Of a stretch of DNA of 64,000 nt, positions 44,391 to 53,250 are shown in pieces. Each line of letters opens with the position of its first letter. Position 1 is the stretch's first letter. The notes below the pieces were generated by a model, which saw nothing but the letters and a program-made list of their open reading frames with translations, was not told the origin of the DNA and searched no databases. This DNA is from a virus, in the IMG/VR virus record IMGVR_UViG_3300010885_016083, positions 1-64,000 of that record. One strand, written 5' to 3'. A program made the translations under genes and the position numbers.

Positions 44391-46325
44391 ATGGCAGACA
44401 GTAATGTTTTTGATAGATTAAAGAGACTCTTTTCAACTGATGTAATAATCCGTAATGTTGGGGGTAACGAAGTAAAGGTAATGGATACAGATCGTATCCA
44501 AACTCAAGGTGTTTTACAGACTAATGCTCTAGTAGATAGATTTAATAAGGTATATACAACTTCTAACTCTTACTCCTATAATTTAAATACCTCTCAGAAT
44601 TACACCACAATGCGTATCCAGCTTTATGCTGATTACGAGGCAATGGATACAGAAGCTATCATAGCATCAGCGTTAGATATTATATCAGACGAATCAACGT
44701 TAAAGAACGAGCAAGGAGAGGTATTACAGATACGTTCATCTGACGAGAATATTCAAAAAATACTTTACAATTTATTCTACGACGTATTAAATATAGAATT
44801 TAATTTATGGTCATGGATTAGAAATATGTGTAAGTTTGGTGATTTCTATTTAAAGCTAGAGATTGCTGAAAAGGTAGGTGTTTATAACGTTATTCCTTTT
44901 TCTGCATATACTATTGTTAGAGAAGAAGGAACAGATATAAAAAATCCTTCTTACGTAAAGTTTAAATATGACCCAACTGCTGTAGCTAGTGGGGCTAGTG
45001 GGTATCAAGCAACATATGCTAACTTATTAGGAAGTGGAGCAGATACTATTTTCTTCGAAAATTTCGAAATGGCTCACTTCCGTCTTATAGGCGATGTAAA
45101 CTATCTTCCTTATGGACGTTCTTATTTAGAACCTGGTAGAAAAGTATTTAAGCAATTGGTATTAATGGAAGATGCGATGATGATTCACCGTATCGTAAGA
45201 GCTCCTGATAAGAGAGCTTATTATCTTAATGTAGGTTCTATTCCTCCAAACGAGGTAGAGAATTATATGCAAAAGATGATATCTAAAATGAAGAAGATAC
45301 CTTATATTGATCCACAAACCGGGCAGTATAACTTAAAGTATAACATTCAAAACCTTTTAGAAGATTACTTTATACCTGTCCGTGGTAATGATACTACAAC
45401 TAGAATCGATACAGTTCCAGGACTTCAGTACAATGGTATAGAAGATGTTGACTATTTACGTGATAAGTTATTTGCAGCGTTAAAGATTCCTAAAGCCTTT
45501 ATGGGGTATGAAAAGGACTTGACTGGTAAAGCTACTTTAGCAGCTGAAGATATACGCTTTGCACGTACCGTAGAACGTATTCAGCGCATAGTTCTTTCTG
45601 AATTAACTAAGATAGCTTTAGTACACTTATACACTCAGGGATACACAAATGATTCACTAGTAAACTTTGAATTAAGTTTAACTACTCCGTCTATCATTTA
45701 TGACCAAGAGAGAATAGCATTAATGAAAGAAAAGATTGATCTTGCAAGTCAAATGCAAGAGAATAGTCTTTTCCCTACAGATTGGATATACCATAACCTA
45801 TTCCACCTTAGTGAGTCTGAATATGACGACATAAGAGATCAACTTTTGGAAGATAAGAAGAGAGATTTCAGATTTAAACAAGTAGCAGAAGAAGGAAATG
45901 ATCCTGCTACATCAGGAGAAGCATTTGGAACGCCTCACCAGATAGCAAGTTTATACGGAGGTAACTCTAATTATACTGCAGCTACAGAAGTTCCAGTAGG
46001 ATATGACGAGAAAAATCCATCTGAACCGAAAAGAGTACCTGGAAGACCTACTGAAAAGCAATCATTCATTAATACTCCGGCCGATCCTTTAGGAAGAGAT
46101 AGAATGGGTACGTACGATATGAAAAGTAAACCATTAGGTGGGGAAGACGGTGGGTTACGACATAAATACACAGGTGGTTCAGCTTTAGCATTAGAGAATG
46201 CAGTAGCTCAAACGGTATACCACCAGAATAAAGGTTTGTTCGATAATTTAAACAAACGTAAAATAACTCTATTCGAACAAAACAGTTTACTTGACGAAGG
46301 TAATATAAAAGAAGATCTTTTGTAA
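44391..46325 (+). CDS. gp20: Portal protein gp20
   Basis: 644 residues (T4 gp20 has 524). Family features include MDTEAIIASALDIISDESTL near 84-103, LWSWIRNMCKFGDFYLKLEI near 140, YLPYGRSYLEPGRKVFKQLV, LMEDAMMIHRIVRAPDKRAY, and PKAFMGYEKDLTGKATLAAE near 375. Twelve copies form the channel at the head vertex through which DNA enters and leaves. The C-terminal 130 residues are low-complexity and end LFEQNSLLDEGNIKEDLL, an extension beyond the T4 protein that contains LLDE, a possible gp21 cleavage site. Confidence 0.94.
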   Translation: MADSNVFDRLKRLFSTDVIIRNVGGNEVKVMDTDRIQTQGVLQTNALVDRFNKVYTTSNSYSYNLNTSQNYTTMRIQLYADYEAMDTEAIIASALDIISDESTLKNEQGEVLQIRSSDENIQKILYNLFYDVLNIEFNLWSWIRNMCKFGDFYLKLEIAEKVGVYNVIPFSAYTIVREEGTDIKNPSYVKFKYDPTAVASGASGYQATYANLLGSGADTIFFENFEMAHFRLIGDVNYLPYGRSYLEPGRKVFKQLVLMEDAMMIHRIVRAPDKRAYYLNVGSIPPNEVENYMQKMISKMKKIPYIDPQTGQYNLKYNIQNLLEDYFIPVRGNDTTTRIDTVPGLQYNGIEDVDYLRDKLFAALKIPKAFMGYEKDLTGKATLAAEDIRFARTVERIQRIVLSELTKIALVHLYTQGYTNDSLVNFELSLTTPSIIYDQERIALMKEKIDLASQMQENSLFPTDWIYHNLFHLSESEYDDIRDQLLEDKKRDFRFKQVAEEGNDPATSGEAFGTPHQIASLYGGNSNYTAATEVPVGYDEKNPSEPKRVPGRPTEKQSFINTPADPLGRDRMGTYDMKSKPLGGEDGGLRHKYTGGSALALENAVAQTVYHQNKGLFDNLNKRKITLFEQNSLLDEGNIKEDLL

Positions 46326-46332
46326 AAACTTC

Positions 46333-46340
46333 TATTTATA
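46333..46340 (+). promoter_or_regulatory. TATTTATA box before 46359 gene
   Basis: An exact TATTTATA starts 26 nt before the ATG at 46359. The distance to that ATG matches the longer spacing class and supports it over the TTG at 46347. Confidence 0.5.
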
Positions 46341-46358
46341 ATAGCATTGTACTATAAT

Positions 46359-47219
46359 ATGAACTCTATTAAGAAACATTCTAAATATAAAAATACAGGG
46401 ATACTTTTTGAACTACTTGTTAGACAAATAACATCTGATATGATGACTAATAAGGAATCTAAGGCAGTAGATATTTTAAAGAAGTATTACACTAATACAG
46501 AACTTTCAAAAGAGTTTACTCTTTATAGTACTTTATTAAATTCTCCTAAAATCAACGAATCAAGAGCTAATACTTTAATTTCTACTATTATAGAAGAAGG
46601 TAAGAAACTAGATCATGATAAACTAAATAAGGAAAAGTTTAATCTTATTAAAGAAATACGCAAGTGTTATGAAGTAGATAACTTCTTTAACGCAAAAGTT
46701 AACAACTATAAATTATCAGCAGCAATATATACTCTTTTAGAAGCTAATTATTCAAAGCTGTTTACAAATCCTAAGCAATTAGTTACAAATAAAATGACTA
46801 TACTTGAGCATGTTACTCAAGATTTGCAAGATGAAAAAAAATTAGAAAGAAAAGTAGTAGAGGAGTTTATGAGAGAGGACAAAGATGTTCGTACTCTTGC
46901 CTTTAGAATCTTAGTAGAGAAGTTTAACGAAAGGTATATAGAGCTATCTGACGAACAGAAGGATGTTTTAAGAGAATATATCAATAACATTTCGGATACT
47001 GTAGAGTTAAAAAAATATTTGAATAACAAGTTAGAGGAAGTAAAGACTGAATTAACTAATTTAAAATCAAAAGTAAAAGATAAAGTAGTTACAATTAAAC
47101 TAAACGAGGTAGTAAGCTTAATTAAGCCGATTGAAATGAAGCAGTCAATAAAAGACGATCATTTAGTATCAATTATGCAGTATATCGAGTTAGTAAAGGA
47201 AATTAAAGCTACTTTATAA
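46359..47219 (+). CDS. Conserved protein between portal and prohead protease, unknown
   Basis: 286 residues from the ATG at 46359; a TTG at 46347 would add four residues (LYYN read as MYYN) but is less likely. It begins MNSIKKHSKYKNTGILFELL and is helical throughout, with a long coiled coil near residues 195-250 (YLNNKLEEVKTELTNLKSKV). In T4 this interval holds the small prohead core proteins gp67 and gp68; this protein may play a comparable core role, by position only. One-base overlap with the next gene. Confidence 0.6.
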   Translation: MNSIKKHSKYKNTGILFELLVRQITSDMMTNKESKAVDILKKYYTNTELSKEFTLYSTLLNSPKINESRANTLISTIIEEGKKLDHDKLNKEKFNLIKEIRKCYEVDNFFNAKVNNYKLSAAIYTLLEANYSKLFTNPKQLVTNKMTILEHVTQDLQDEKKLERKVVEEFMREDKDVRTLAFRILVEKFNERYIELSDEQKDVLREYINNISDTVELKKYLNNKLEEVKTELTNLKSKVKDKVVTIKLNEVVSLIKPIEMKQSIKDDHLVSIMQYIELVKEIKATL

Positions 47220-47887
47220 TGAAATCTTTAGAGGAAATACTAGACGAGTTACTGCAAAAAGAAGAATCATCTACCGTAGGCGGAACTACTACTGGTGCTA
47301 CCGCAACTCCTGGAGCAGGTGAACAGTATTTCGCTAAAGGAAAAGTAAAAAAAATAAAAGAAGATGCACCAATGCTTGCAGCAGGTAAAGTAAAGCATAA
47401 CTATGCTGTCGAAAAATTTGGATATAAACTAGCTCCTTCTATACCTAATCGCAAATCTGGAATGATTGACTACAAGCAACTTTATGAAAATACCGACATG
47501 GTAGTTTCTGCTTTGAATAATCCTAATTTAGATCCTGATGTCAAGAAAATGTTATTTCACGGCTATCAAGAAGGTCATATAACAGCAGAGAAGGTGTTAG
47601 ATATTATATCTAAGCTTTTAAATGTTAAAGGTATAAATGAAAATTATTCTCAATTTAGAAACGAAACTAAGACAAGATCTAAACCAGAACAGTTTCATCA
47701 AGCAGTTAAAGCTGTAAAGAAAAGAGTTCAGGAAATTAATCGACTATTTGAATACGTTGATAGATTAAAGAGCGAATTGAACGAAGCAGGTGACGGACTA
47801 AAATATAAAAAGCATACAGAAAACGCCTTAACTCAAATTAAGGAAATGGTTACACAGTTACATTTAAAAGCTAGAAAATTTAAATAA
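47219..47887 (+). CDS. Conserved head-cluster protein, possible prohead core component
   Basis: 222 residues. Begins MKSLEEILDELLQKEESS, then a Gly/Thr-rich linker, a middle with APSIPNRKSGMIDYKQLYEN TDMV and a C-terminal helical, basic region (VKAVKKRVQEINRLFEYVDR ... LHLKARKFK). LDELLQKE and other (I/L)xE strings could be cleaved by the prohead protease. Position in the gp20-gp21 interval suggests head assembly. Not identified by motif. Confidence 0.58.
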   Translation: MKSLEEILDELLQKEESSTVGGTTTGATATPGAGEQYFAKGKVKKIKEDAPMLAAGKVKHNYAVEKFGYKLAPSIPNRKSGMIDYKQLYENTDMVVSALNNPNLDPDVKKMLFHGYQEGHITAEKVLDIISKLLNVKGINENYSQFRNETKTRSKPEQFHQAVKAVKKRVQEINRLFEYVDRLKSELNEAGDGLKYKKHTENALTQIKEMVTQLHLKARKFK

Positions 47888-47888
47888 C

Positions 47889-48014
47889 ATGGCAAAGGTT
47901 GTTAAAGAAAACCGCAAAGTTACTTTCGGAACCCGTAGGGTAGGTAAACATAAAAAGACCAACGGACCTAAAGAGAAAGCTGTAAAAAGAAAATATAGAG
48001 GACAAGGGAGGTAA
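47889..48014 (+). CDS. Small very basic protein (41 residues)
   Basis: A 41-residue protein, MAKVVKENRKVTFGTRRVGK followed by HKKTNGPKEKAVKRKYRGQGR read in two parts. It starts one base after the previous stop and ends 18 bases before the next ATG. About half of the residues are Lys or Arg and its RKVTFG string recalls RKVTFGKP in the protein at 36933-37475. A small basic protein between portal and protease could bind DNA or core proteins in the prohead. Tight packing supports it as real. Confidence 0.62.
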   Translation: MAKVVKENRKVTFGTRRVGKHKKTNGPKEKAVKRKYRGQGR

Positions 48015-48021
48015 TTCCTAA

Positions 48022-48028
48022 TATTTAT
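48022..48028 (+). promoter_or_regulatory. TATTTAT box before 48033 gene
   Basis: The box starts 11 nt before the ATG at 48033, with four bases between them. Confidence 0.47.
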
Positions 48029-48032
48029 TAAT

Positions 48033-49676
48033 ATGACAACAGTAGATTTATACAAAAAACATAAAGCCGGTGGAGTAAGCCGTGAGAAATTTCTTTACGA
48101 GGTAAGGAGAGATAGTATGTTACCTTTTATTACTAATCTTACATCGTATAGCGATGCTGTTCAAATATTAAAGAACAAAGGAATTATAAGAGAAGAATCT
48201 TTTCCTGAAGAATCAGCTTATAACCAAGGTAAGGCTGCTAATAAATCAAGAAAAAACTATACAGATAATCCATACAGTAAGGATTACGAACCAGATAAGT
48301 ACGAGGAATGGACTGACGGATGGATAGATGCTGAGTCTGAAGGTCAAATGGCCCACGATAATGCTAGGTTTAGAAGTGAAAGAGGCGGTATGGATGAAGC
48401 AGGTAAAGACTATAATCCAGATGCTGCATGGCAAGAAGGATATGATGCATTTGAAGCAGGTAGTCACCAAGAAGAAAATCCTTATGAAGGAGATACTTCT
48501 GAGCATAAAAACTGGGATATGGGCTATGAAAAAGCTCAACATGACGGACCTGGTATGGATGAAGCAGTGGGGGATGATAATTCTAACTTTATAGGCCCAG
48601 AAAATGTAGATGCTAGATACAAAAAAGGCCTTGAATTATTTAAACAAGGTAAGACAGAAGAAGCAGAAAGGATAAGAAAAAATATTTTAGCTACAGGACG
48701 TTTGTTCGGATGGGGTGAAAAAGAGTATCCTGCATATAGTTTAAATGAAGACCCTGTATCAGATAGAGTAGAGAAAGCTATTAGAGATAAGAAGCTAGAC
48801 CCTAAATTGGTAAAAAAAGCAGCTGAAGATGCTGAAAGAGGAAATAGTACTGCTTTAGCTACCCTTATTGCTACGGCGGGTATGATGAAAGAAAAAGAAG
48901 AATATGTTAGTGACACTTCGTATCTAGAAGGTCATGACGCCGCTTTTGAGGGGTATATTGATGAACTAATTACAAAAGCTGGCAAAAACGGAATGCCAAA
49001 AGAATTTTCTCAAATAGGTAAAGCTATTTTAGACGATTATCCTAATGTAGGTAGGCATGATTATGACATGTTTGTTGACTATAATGATGATGGCTCTATA
49101 AAGGCTATTGATGGTTCTTTTTCTCCTAATGCCGATGATTATTTCGGAAGGTCTTCAGTAGTATTCTCTTATGATTTTATAAATAATAAAATAATTTATA
49201 CCGAAAAATCAGGCTTAAATGAAGCTATTAAACATGAATTGACTTTAGATACAGTTAACCCTTATGAATTCAGAAAAGGAATGCAATGGGAACTAGGGTA
49301 TGCTACTCTACCTGCTCCTAATTGGGATCAAAACACAGTAACTGACGAAGATTTTGCTAAAGCAGGTAAGAAAGTTTTAAAGAACTTATCTTCTGATCCT
49401 AACTACTATACAACTTTAATTTCTAATAAAGGAGAAAAACCTAAAAAAGTAAAGGAAGTTAAAGTAGAGGAGGATGGAATGGCTAAAATTAAAGGCGTAG
49501 AAAAAGTAACAGCTAATGTTCAAACATCTTTAGGTAAGAAAGAAAGAGGTAAAAAGAATCCGGAAGGAGTTAAAGAGATGAGAGGAACTAAAAGGACTTT
49601 CTCTAAAATAAAATTAATAAAGGAAGGCGATTTGAACGCGGCATTAGATAAAAACCTTCGTAAGTTGTTTAAATAA
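48033..49676 (+). CDS. Head-cluster protein with RMF-like repeats
   Basis: 547 residues. Residues about 62-101 and 131-168 are two related units: AYNQGKAANKSRKNYTDNPY and then WTDGWIDAES; AAWQEGYDAFEAGSHQEENP and then WDMGYEKA. The G-x4-NPY-W-x2-G(W/Y) layout recalls ribosome modulation factor domains. Residues about 285-440 form another, unrecognised acidic domain, and the C-terminus is basic (GKKERGKKNPEGVKEMRGTK). It lies just before the protease, so it is probably a head or core protein; the ribosome link is only by resemblance. Confidence 0.55.
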   Translation: MTTVDLYKKHKAGGVSREKFLYEVRRDSMLPFITNLTSYSDAVQILKNKGIIREESFPEESAYNQGKAANKSRKNYTDNPYSKDYEPDKYEEWTDGWIDAESEGQMAHDNARFRSERGGMDEAGKDYNPDAAWQEGYDAFEAGSHQEENPYEGDTSEHKNWDMGYEKAQHDGPGMDEAVGDDNSNFIGPENVDARYKKGLELFKQGKTEEAERIRKNILATGRLFGWGEKEYPAYSLNEDPVSDRVEKAIRDKKLDPKLVKKAAEDAERGNSTALATLIATAGMMKEKEEYVSDTSYLEGHDAAFEGYIDELITKAGKNGMPKEFSQIGKAILDDYPNVGRHDYDMFVDYNDDGSIKAIDGSFSPNADDYFGRSSVVFSYDFINNKIIYTEKSGLNEAIKHELTLDTVNPYEFRKGMQWELGYATLPAPNWDQNTVTDEDFAKAGKKVLKNLSSDPNYYTTLISNKGEKPKKVKEVKVEEDGMAKIKGVEKVTANVQTSLGKKERGKKNPEGVKEMRGTKRTFSKIKLIKEGDLNAALDKNLRKLFK

Positions 49677-49680
49677 GAAT

Positions 49681-50307
49681 ATGGCTAAGCAAGTATTAAT
49701 TGATTATATGTTATTTGAACCTAGCCCTCGTATGTTAAACGAGGCTAGAATGAATCCTAGTAAGAATTTAATTGTAGAAGGAAAGGTTCAAGCAGCCGGT
49801 AAGCCTAACGCTAACCGTAGAGTATATGATTTCGATACATTGAGACGTGAAGTAGATAAGTACGTTAAAGGGCCTATAGCAGAAAAAAGAGCTACAGGAG
49901 AACTAGATCACCCAGAAACTTCAGTAATAAACTTAAAAAACGTTTGCCATTTAATTACCGAATTATGGTGGGAGGGACAAGATCTTTACGGAAGATTCGA
50001 AGTTTTACCTACACCATCAGGCAATATATTAAAAGAATTATTCCTTAATGGAATAAATGTTGGAGTATCTTCTAGAGCTTTAGGCTCTACATCCCCTTTA
50101 GGGGAAGGATTGGTACAGGTAGAAGATGATTTGGAGTTAATCTGTTGGGACTTTGTTTCGACACCTTCTACTTATGGAGCCTTCGTTAAGCCTGTAGGAG
50201 GGTTACAAGAAGGGTACACGCCAATCCTAGAAGATTCTTACGGAAAAGTGCACTCATTGATCTCAGATATCATTTGCACCCAGACAGGAATCTGCTGTTT
50301 AAATTAA
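49681..50307 (+). CDS. gp21: Prohead core protease gp21
   Basis: 208 residues (T4 gp21 has 212). Catalytic features: ATGELDHPETS with His near 77, and NGINVGVSSRALGSTSP with Ser near 130-131; a C-terminal FVSTPSTYGAFVKP completes the fold. The enzyme sits in the prohead, cleaves scaffold and capsid proteins after (I/L)xE sites, and then degrades itself. MLNEARMN at its own N-terminus is a plausible autocleavage site. It lies directly upstream of the scaffold gene, as in T4. Confidence 0.92.
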   Translation: MAKQVLIDYMLFEPSPRMLNEARMNPSKNLIVEGKVQAAGKPNANRRVYDFDTLRREVDKYVKGPIAEKRATGELDHPETSVINLKNVCHLITELWWEGQDLYGRFEVLPTPSGNILKELFLNGINVGVSSRALGSTSPLGEGLVQVEDDLELICWDFVSTPSTYGAFVKPVGGLQEGYTPILEDSYGKVHSLISDIICTQTGICCLN

Positions 50308-50438
50308 TTTTTTTTTCTCGATCTAGCATTCTCGGCTAGATATGTATATTTATTAATATATAAGCTATCTCAATATAGCTTTAATCATAACAATCCAATA
50401 TTGTCCTCTAAATAGGCAATCCCGACAATTTATTTATT
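50308..50438 (+). other. 131-base leader between protease and scaffold genes
   Basis: This gap starts with nine T residues (50308-50316), then an inverted repeat ATCTAGC / GCTAGAT (50321-50327 and 50335-50341, 7-base loop). It contains a TATTTAT at 50347-50353 and a second at 50431-50437, only one base before the scaffold ATG. The hairpin has no following T tract, so it is not a standard terminator; it may shape scaffold/capsid expression. Confidence 0.5.
50431..50437 (+). promoter_or_regulatory. TATTTAT box adjoining the scaffold start codon
   Basis: The box starts 8 nt before the ATG at 50439, the closest spacing in the window. Transcription starting from it would omit the start codon, so the 50347-50353 copy is the more likely promoter and this one may be a chance or translational element. 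Confidence 0.35.
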
Positions 50439-51464
50439 ATGTCAAAACAAGATCTGTACAAACAGTCAATCGCTGATGCTAAGCAGTTGAAAGATATTAC
50501 AATGGAAGCAGCTAAGCAGCAAATTGCCGAGGCATTCACTCCTAAGATTCAGGAGATGTTTCGCTTAAAAGTAAACGAACTCGAAGAAGAGTACGATGAT
50601 GATACAACATCAGGAGATATGGAAGAATCTATAGGTATTATGGATGAGGCTACTCTAGATGAAATTCTTGCTGAATTAACTGCCGAAGAAGGTAAGGAGA
50701 AGATGGAAGAAGATAATCTAGAAGAAGGCTTAGACAAACACGATATGGAGGAAGCTAAGAAAGACGATGATGCAGAAGAAGAAGGTGAAGAAGAAGCTGA
50801 AGTAGCTGGAATCGAAGCTGGAGAAGAAGCTGAAGAGGGATCTCAAGAAGTTGCTGAATTATCAGTAGAAGAATTCAAAGAGTTAGTTCGCGATGTTGTA
50901 GCTGATGTACTTGCCGGTAATGCTGGTGAGGAAGCAGGTGAAGAAGGTATAGAAGATTTAGATGCAATGGCTGGTGACGGCGATGAGTCTATTAGTCTAG
51001 ATGAAATTTTAGCAGAACTTCAAGAAGAAGAAGCTATTGAAGAAGCTAAAAAAATGAAAAAAGGTAATGAAGATCATGAAGATGAAGATAAGCATAAGAT
51101 GGAAGAAGAGTTAAATAAAGCTAACGCAACTATTCAAGAGTTACGTAGTTCTATTAACGAATTAAATCTATTCAATGCTAAGTTGCTTTATACTTCGAAA
51201 ATTTTCGAATCTAAAAACTTATCATCGGCACAAAAAGCTAAAGTACTTAATGCATTCGACCGTGCTAATACAGTAAAAGAAGTTAAAAACACTTATAGTG
51301 TACTTAATGAAAACTTTATTGCACCTGAGAAAAATCAAATAAAAGAATCTATCGGATTTGCTTCTAAGCCGATGGGAAACGCACCAGGAAAGTTAATTGT
51401 AGAGTCTGATTCTATTAGAACTCGTATGCAACAACTTGCTGGTATTTTAAAACCAAATATTTAA
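50439..51464 (+). CDS. gp22: Prohead scaffold protein gp22
   Basis: 341 residues, highly acidic. Long Glu/Ala tracts fill residues about 100-230. It has many (I/L)xE sites (LDEILAEL occurs twice, near 72 and near 187) that the prohead protease would cut. The C-terminal coiled coil runs from KMEEELNKANATIQELRSSI onward, and the end is RTRMQQLAGILKPNI. T4 gp22 forms the core around which gp23 assembles and is destroyed during maturation. Placement between gp21 and gp23 is diagnostic. Confidence 0.88.
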   Translation: MSKQDLYKQSIADAKQLKDITMEAAKQQIAEAFTPKIQEMFRLKVNELEEEYDDDTTSGDMEESIGIMDEATLDEILAELTAEEGKEKMEEDNLEEGLDKHDMEEAKKDDDAEEEGEEEAEVAGIEAGEEAEEGSQEVAELSVEEFKELVRDVVADVLAGNAGEEAGEEGIEDLDAMAGDGDESISLDEILAELQEEEAIEEAKKMKKGNEDHEDEDKHKMEEELNKANATIQELRSSINELNLFNAKLLYTSKIFESKNLSSAQKAKVLNAFDRANTVKEVKNTYSVLNENFIAPEKNQIKESIGFASKPMGNAPGKLIVESDSIRTRMQQLAGILKPNI

Positions 51465-51483
51465 TTTAAATTTTTAATTAGAG

Positions 51484-51921
51484 ATGTCAAATACATTACA
51501 TTCGTTGCTTGAATCTGCTAATCCGTACCATACAGTTCAATCTGATGCTGCGCGTTTAGTTAAGAAGTGGGGCAAATCCGGCTTGCTAGAAGGTCTTGAA
51601 GGCCAAAACAAGCAAAACATGGCTATGATTCTAGAGAATCAAGCAAAAAAATTAGTAGTAGAATCTTCTTCTACTGGTGGTGGTACAACTTCAGGTGCTA
51701 ACTTTACAGTTGGTACTGGTGAACAATGGGCTGGTGTAGCTCTTCCTTTGGTACGTAAAGTATTCGGACAAATTGCTTCTAAAGAATTTGTTTCAGTACA
51801 ACCAATGAACTTACCTGCTGGTTTAATTTTCTATCTAGATTTCCAATACGGAACTTCTGGTGTAGATCCTTTCTCTACTGGAGAACTTCCGGTTCATTAT
51901 TCGGTTACCAAACTAACGTAG
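51484..51921 (+). CDS. gp23: Major capsid protein gp23, N-terminal part (apparent frameshift)
   Basis: 145 residues to a TAG. It starts LHSLLESANPYHTVQSDAAR, then KNMAMILENQAKKLVVESS-like prohead peptide sequence and FTVGTGEQWAGVALPLVRKV, the gp23 fold entry, followed by LIFYLDFQYGTSGVDPFSTG. After FSTGE the frame is lost. Adding one A at GAGAAC (51881-51886) gives FSTGETSGSLFGYQTNVG, which runs straight into the next piece. The T4 protein loses its first 65 residues at an (I/L)xE site during maturation. Confidence 0.82.
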   Translation: MSNTLHSLLESANPYHTVQSDAARLVKKWGKSGLLEGLEGQNKQNMAMILENQAKKLVVESSSTGGGTTSGANFTVGTGEQWAGVALPLVRKVFGQIASKEFVSVQPMNLPAGLIFYLDFQYGTSGVDPFSTGELPVHYSVTKLT

Positions 51922-51932
51922 GTGACAGTGGA

Positions 51933-53171
51933 ATGGGTAATGCTGCTCAAGGTGGTTTATATGATGCTGGTCGTTTCGGTTATTCAATTAACGATTTCTC
52001 TGCATCTGTAGCTTATAACGCTTCTGGTGTTGCAGTAGCTTCTGCTTCTTGGTCTGATGTTAATTTTGATTCAGCATTCTCTGCTTCTATCGCTTTGGTA
52101 GCTGCTGGTATGTCAATCAAAAAAATCACAGTACCTACAGCGTCTATCGATTCAAACATCGATCCTAACGCTATTCGTTCATTTATTTTGACTTCAGGAT
52201 CTGTTGCAGTTGGTGATAACTTACAACGTTTCCACCGTTTAGATGGAGGTAATGCTATCTTCTTAGTATCTGCTTCTAATGCTGAAGCTGTTGCTGCTGC
52301 TGGTGCATACAAAGTTGTATACAGCAAGAAAACAGGATTTGCTACTCGTGGTGACTTTGAAGATTCTACTTCTGGATATGCTTATCCAAACAATCAGTCT
52401 GCAACATCTATCGTTATACCAGAAATTAACGTACAGATGCGTTCTGAGGCTATCTCTGCTAAGACTCGTAAGTTAAAAGCACAATGGACTCCAGAATTTG
52501 CTCAAGACTTAAATGCTTACCATTCATTAGATGCAGAAGCTGAATTAACTTCTATGTTATGTGAATATATCTCTTTAGAGATTGACTTAGAAATCTTAGA
52601 TATGTTGATCCAAAACGCTCCTATTACTGAGTACTGGTCTGCAAAAGTAGGTGATCAAATCAATGCTACTACTACTGCATTCGATAGTAACACATCAGGT
52701 GTATACTACACTCAAATGTCTTGGTTCCAAACTTTAGGTATTAAGTTACAGAAAGTTTCTAACACAATTCATCAGCGTACATTACGTGGTGGTGCTAATT
52801 TCTTAGTATGTTCTCCAGCTGTATCGACTATTTTGGAATCTATTCCAGGATTTGCCGCTGATACAGACGGTGCTGCAGACAACATGAAGTATGCATTCGG
52901 TGTTCAAAAAGTAGGTCAATTAAATTCTCGTTACAAAGTGTACAAGAATCCATATATGCTTGAGAACGTTATTTTGATGGGCTTCCGTGGTAACCAATTC
53001 TTAGAGACTGGTGCCGTTTACGCTCCTTATATTCCATTAATTATGACTCCATTAGTGTACGATCCAAATACATTTACTCCACGTAAAGATATCATGACTC
53101 GTTACGCTAAGAAAATGGTTCGCCCAGAGTTTTATGGAAAAGTATTAGTTGCAGGATTAAACATTGTTTAA
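51933..53171 (+). CDS. gp23: Major capsid protein gp23, C-terminal part (apparent frameshift)
   Basis: 412 residues from an ATG that is probably internal; the frame is open further upstream and encodes LFGYQTNVGDSG before it. Family hallmarks: EINVQMRSEAISAKTRKLKA, QWTPEFAQDLNAYHSLDAEA, ELTSMLCEYISLEIDLEILD, and the C-terminal AKKMVRPEFYGKVLVAGL. Joined with 51484-51921 by one inserted base it gives a product of about 562 residues (T4 gp23 has 521). It forms the hexamers of the head. A strong terminator follows. Confidence 0.88.
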   Translation: MGNAAQGGLYDAGRFGYSINDFSASVAYNASGVAVASASWSDVNFDSAFSASIALVAAGMSIKKITVPTASIDSNIDPNAIRSFILTSGSVAVGDNLQRFHRLDGGNAIFLVSASNAEAVAAAGAYKVVYSKKTGFATRGDFEDSTSGYAYPNNQSATSIVIPEINVQMRSEAISAKTRKLKAQWTPEFAQDLNAYHSLDAEAELTSMLCEYISLEIDLEILDMLIQNAPITEYWSAKVGDQINATTTAFDSNTSGVYYTQMSWFQTLGIKLQKVSNTIHQRTLRGGANFLVCSPAVSTILESIPGFAADTDGAADNMKYAFGVQKVGQLNSRYKVYKNPYMLENVILMGFRGNQFLETGAVYAPYIPLIMTPLVYDPNTFTPRKDIMTRYAKKMVRPEFYGKVLVAGLNIV

Positions 53172-53205
53172 TCTTAACTAATAAGACGAGTAAGAGTAAT
53201 TAAAG

Positions 53206-53233
53206 CAAGCCTCCTTTGGGGGCTTGTTTTTTT
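53206..53233 (+). terminator. Rho-independent terminator after gp23
   Basis: A 9-bp stem, CAAGCCTCC / GGGGGCTTG with one G-T pair, has a TTT loop and is followed by seven T residues. It begins 35 bases after the capsid stop codon and closes the head operon. Confidence 0.9.
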
Positions 53234-53250
53234 ATTTACGAGAGCTTCCC

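Noticed and set aside
50308-50345. T-run and hairpin after the prohead protease gene as a terminator
   Set aside because: The T-run precedes the hairpin rather than following it, and the only hairpin ahead of the T-run is about 4 bp.
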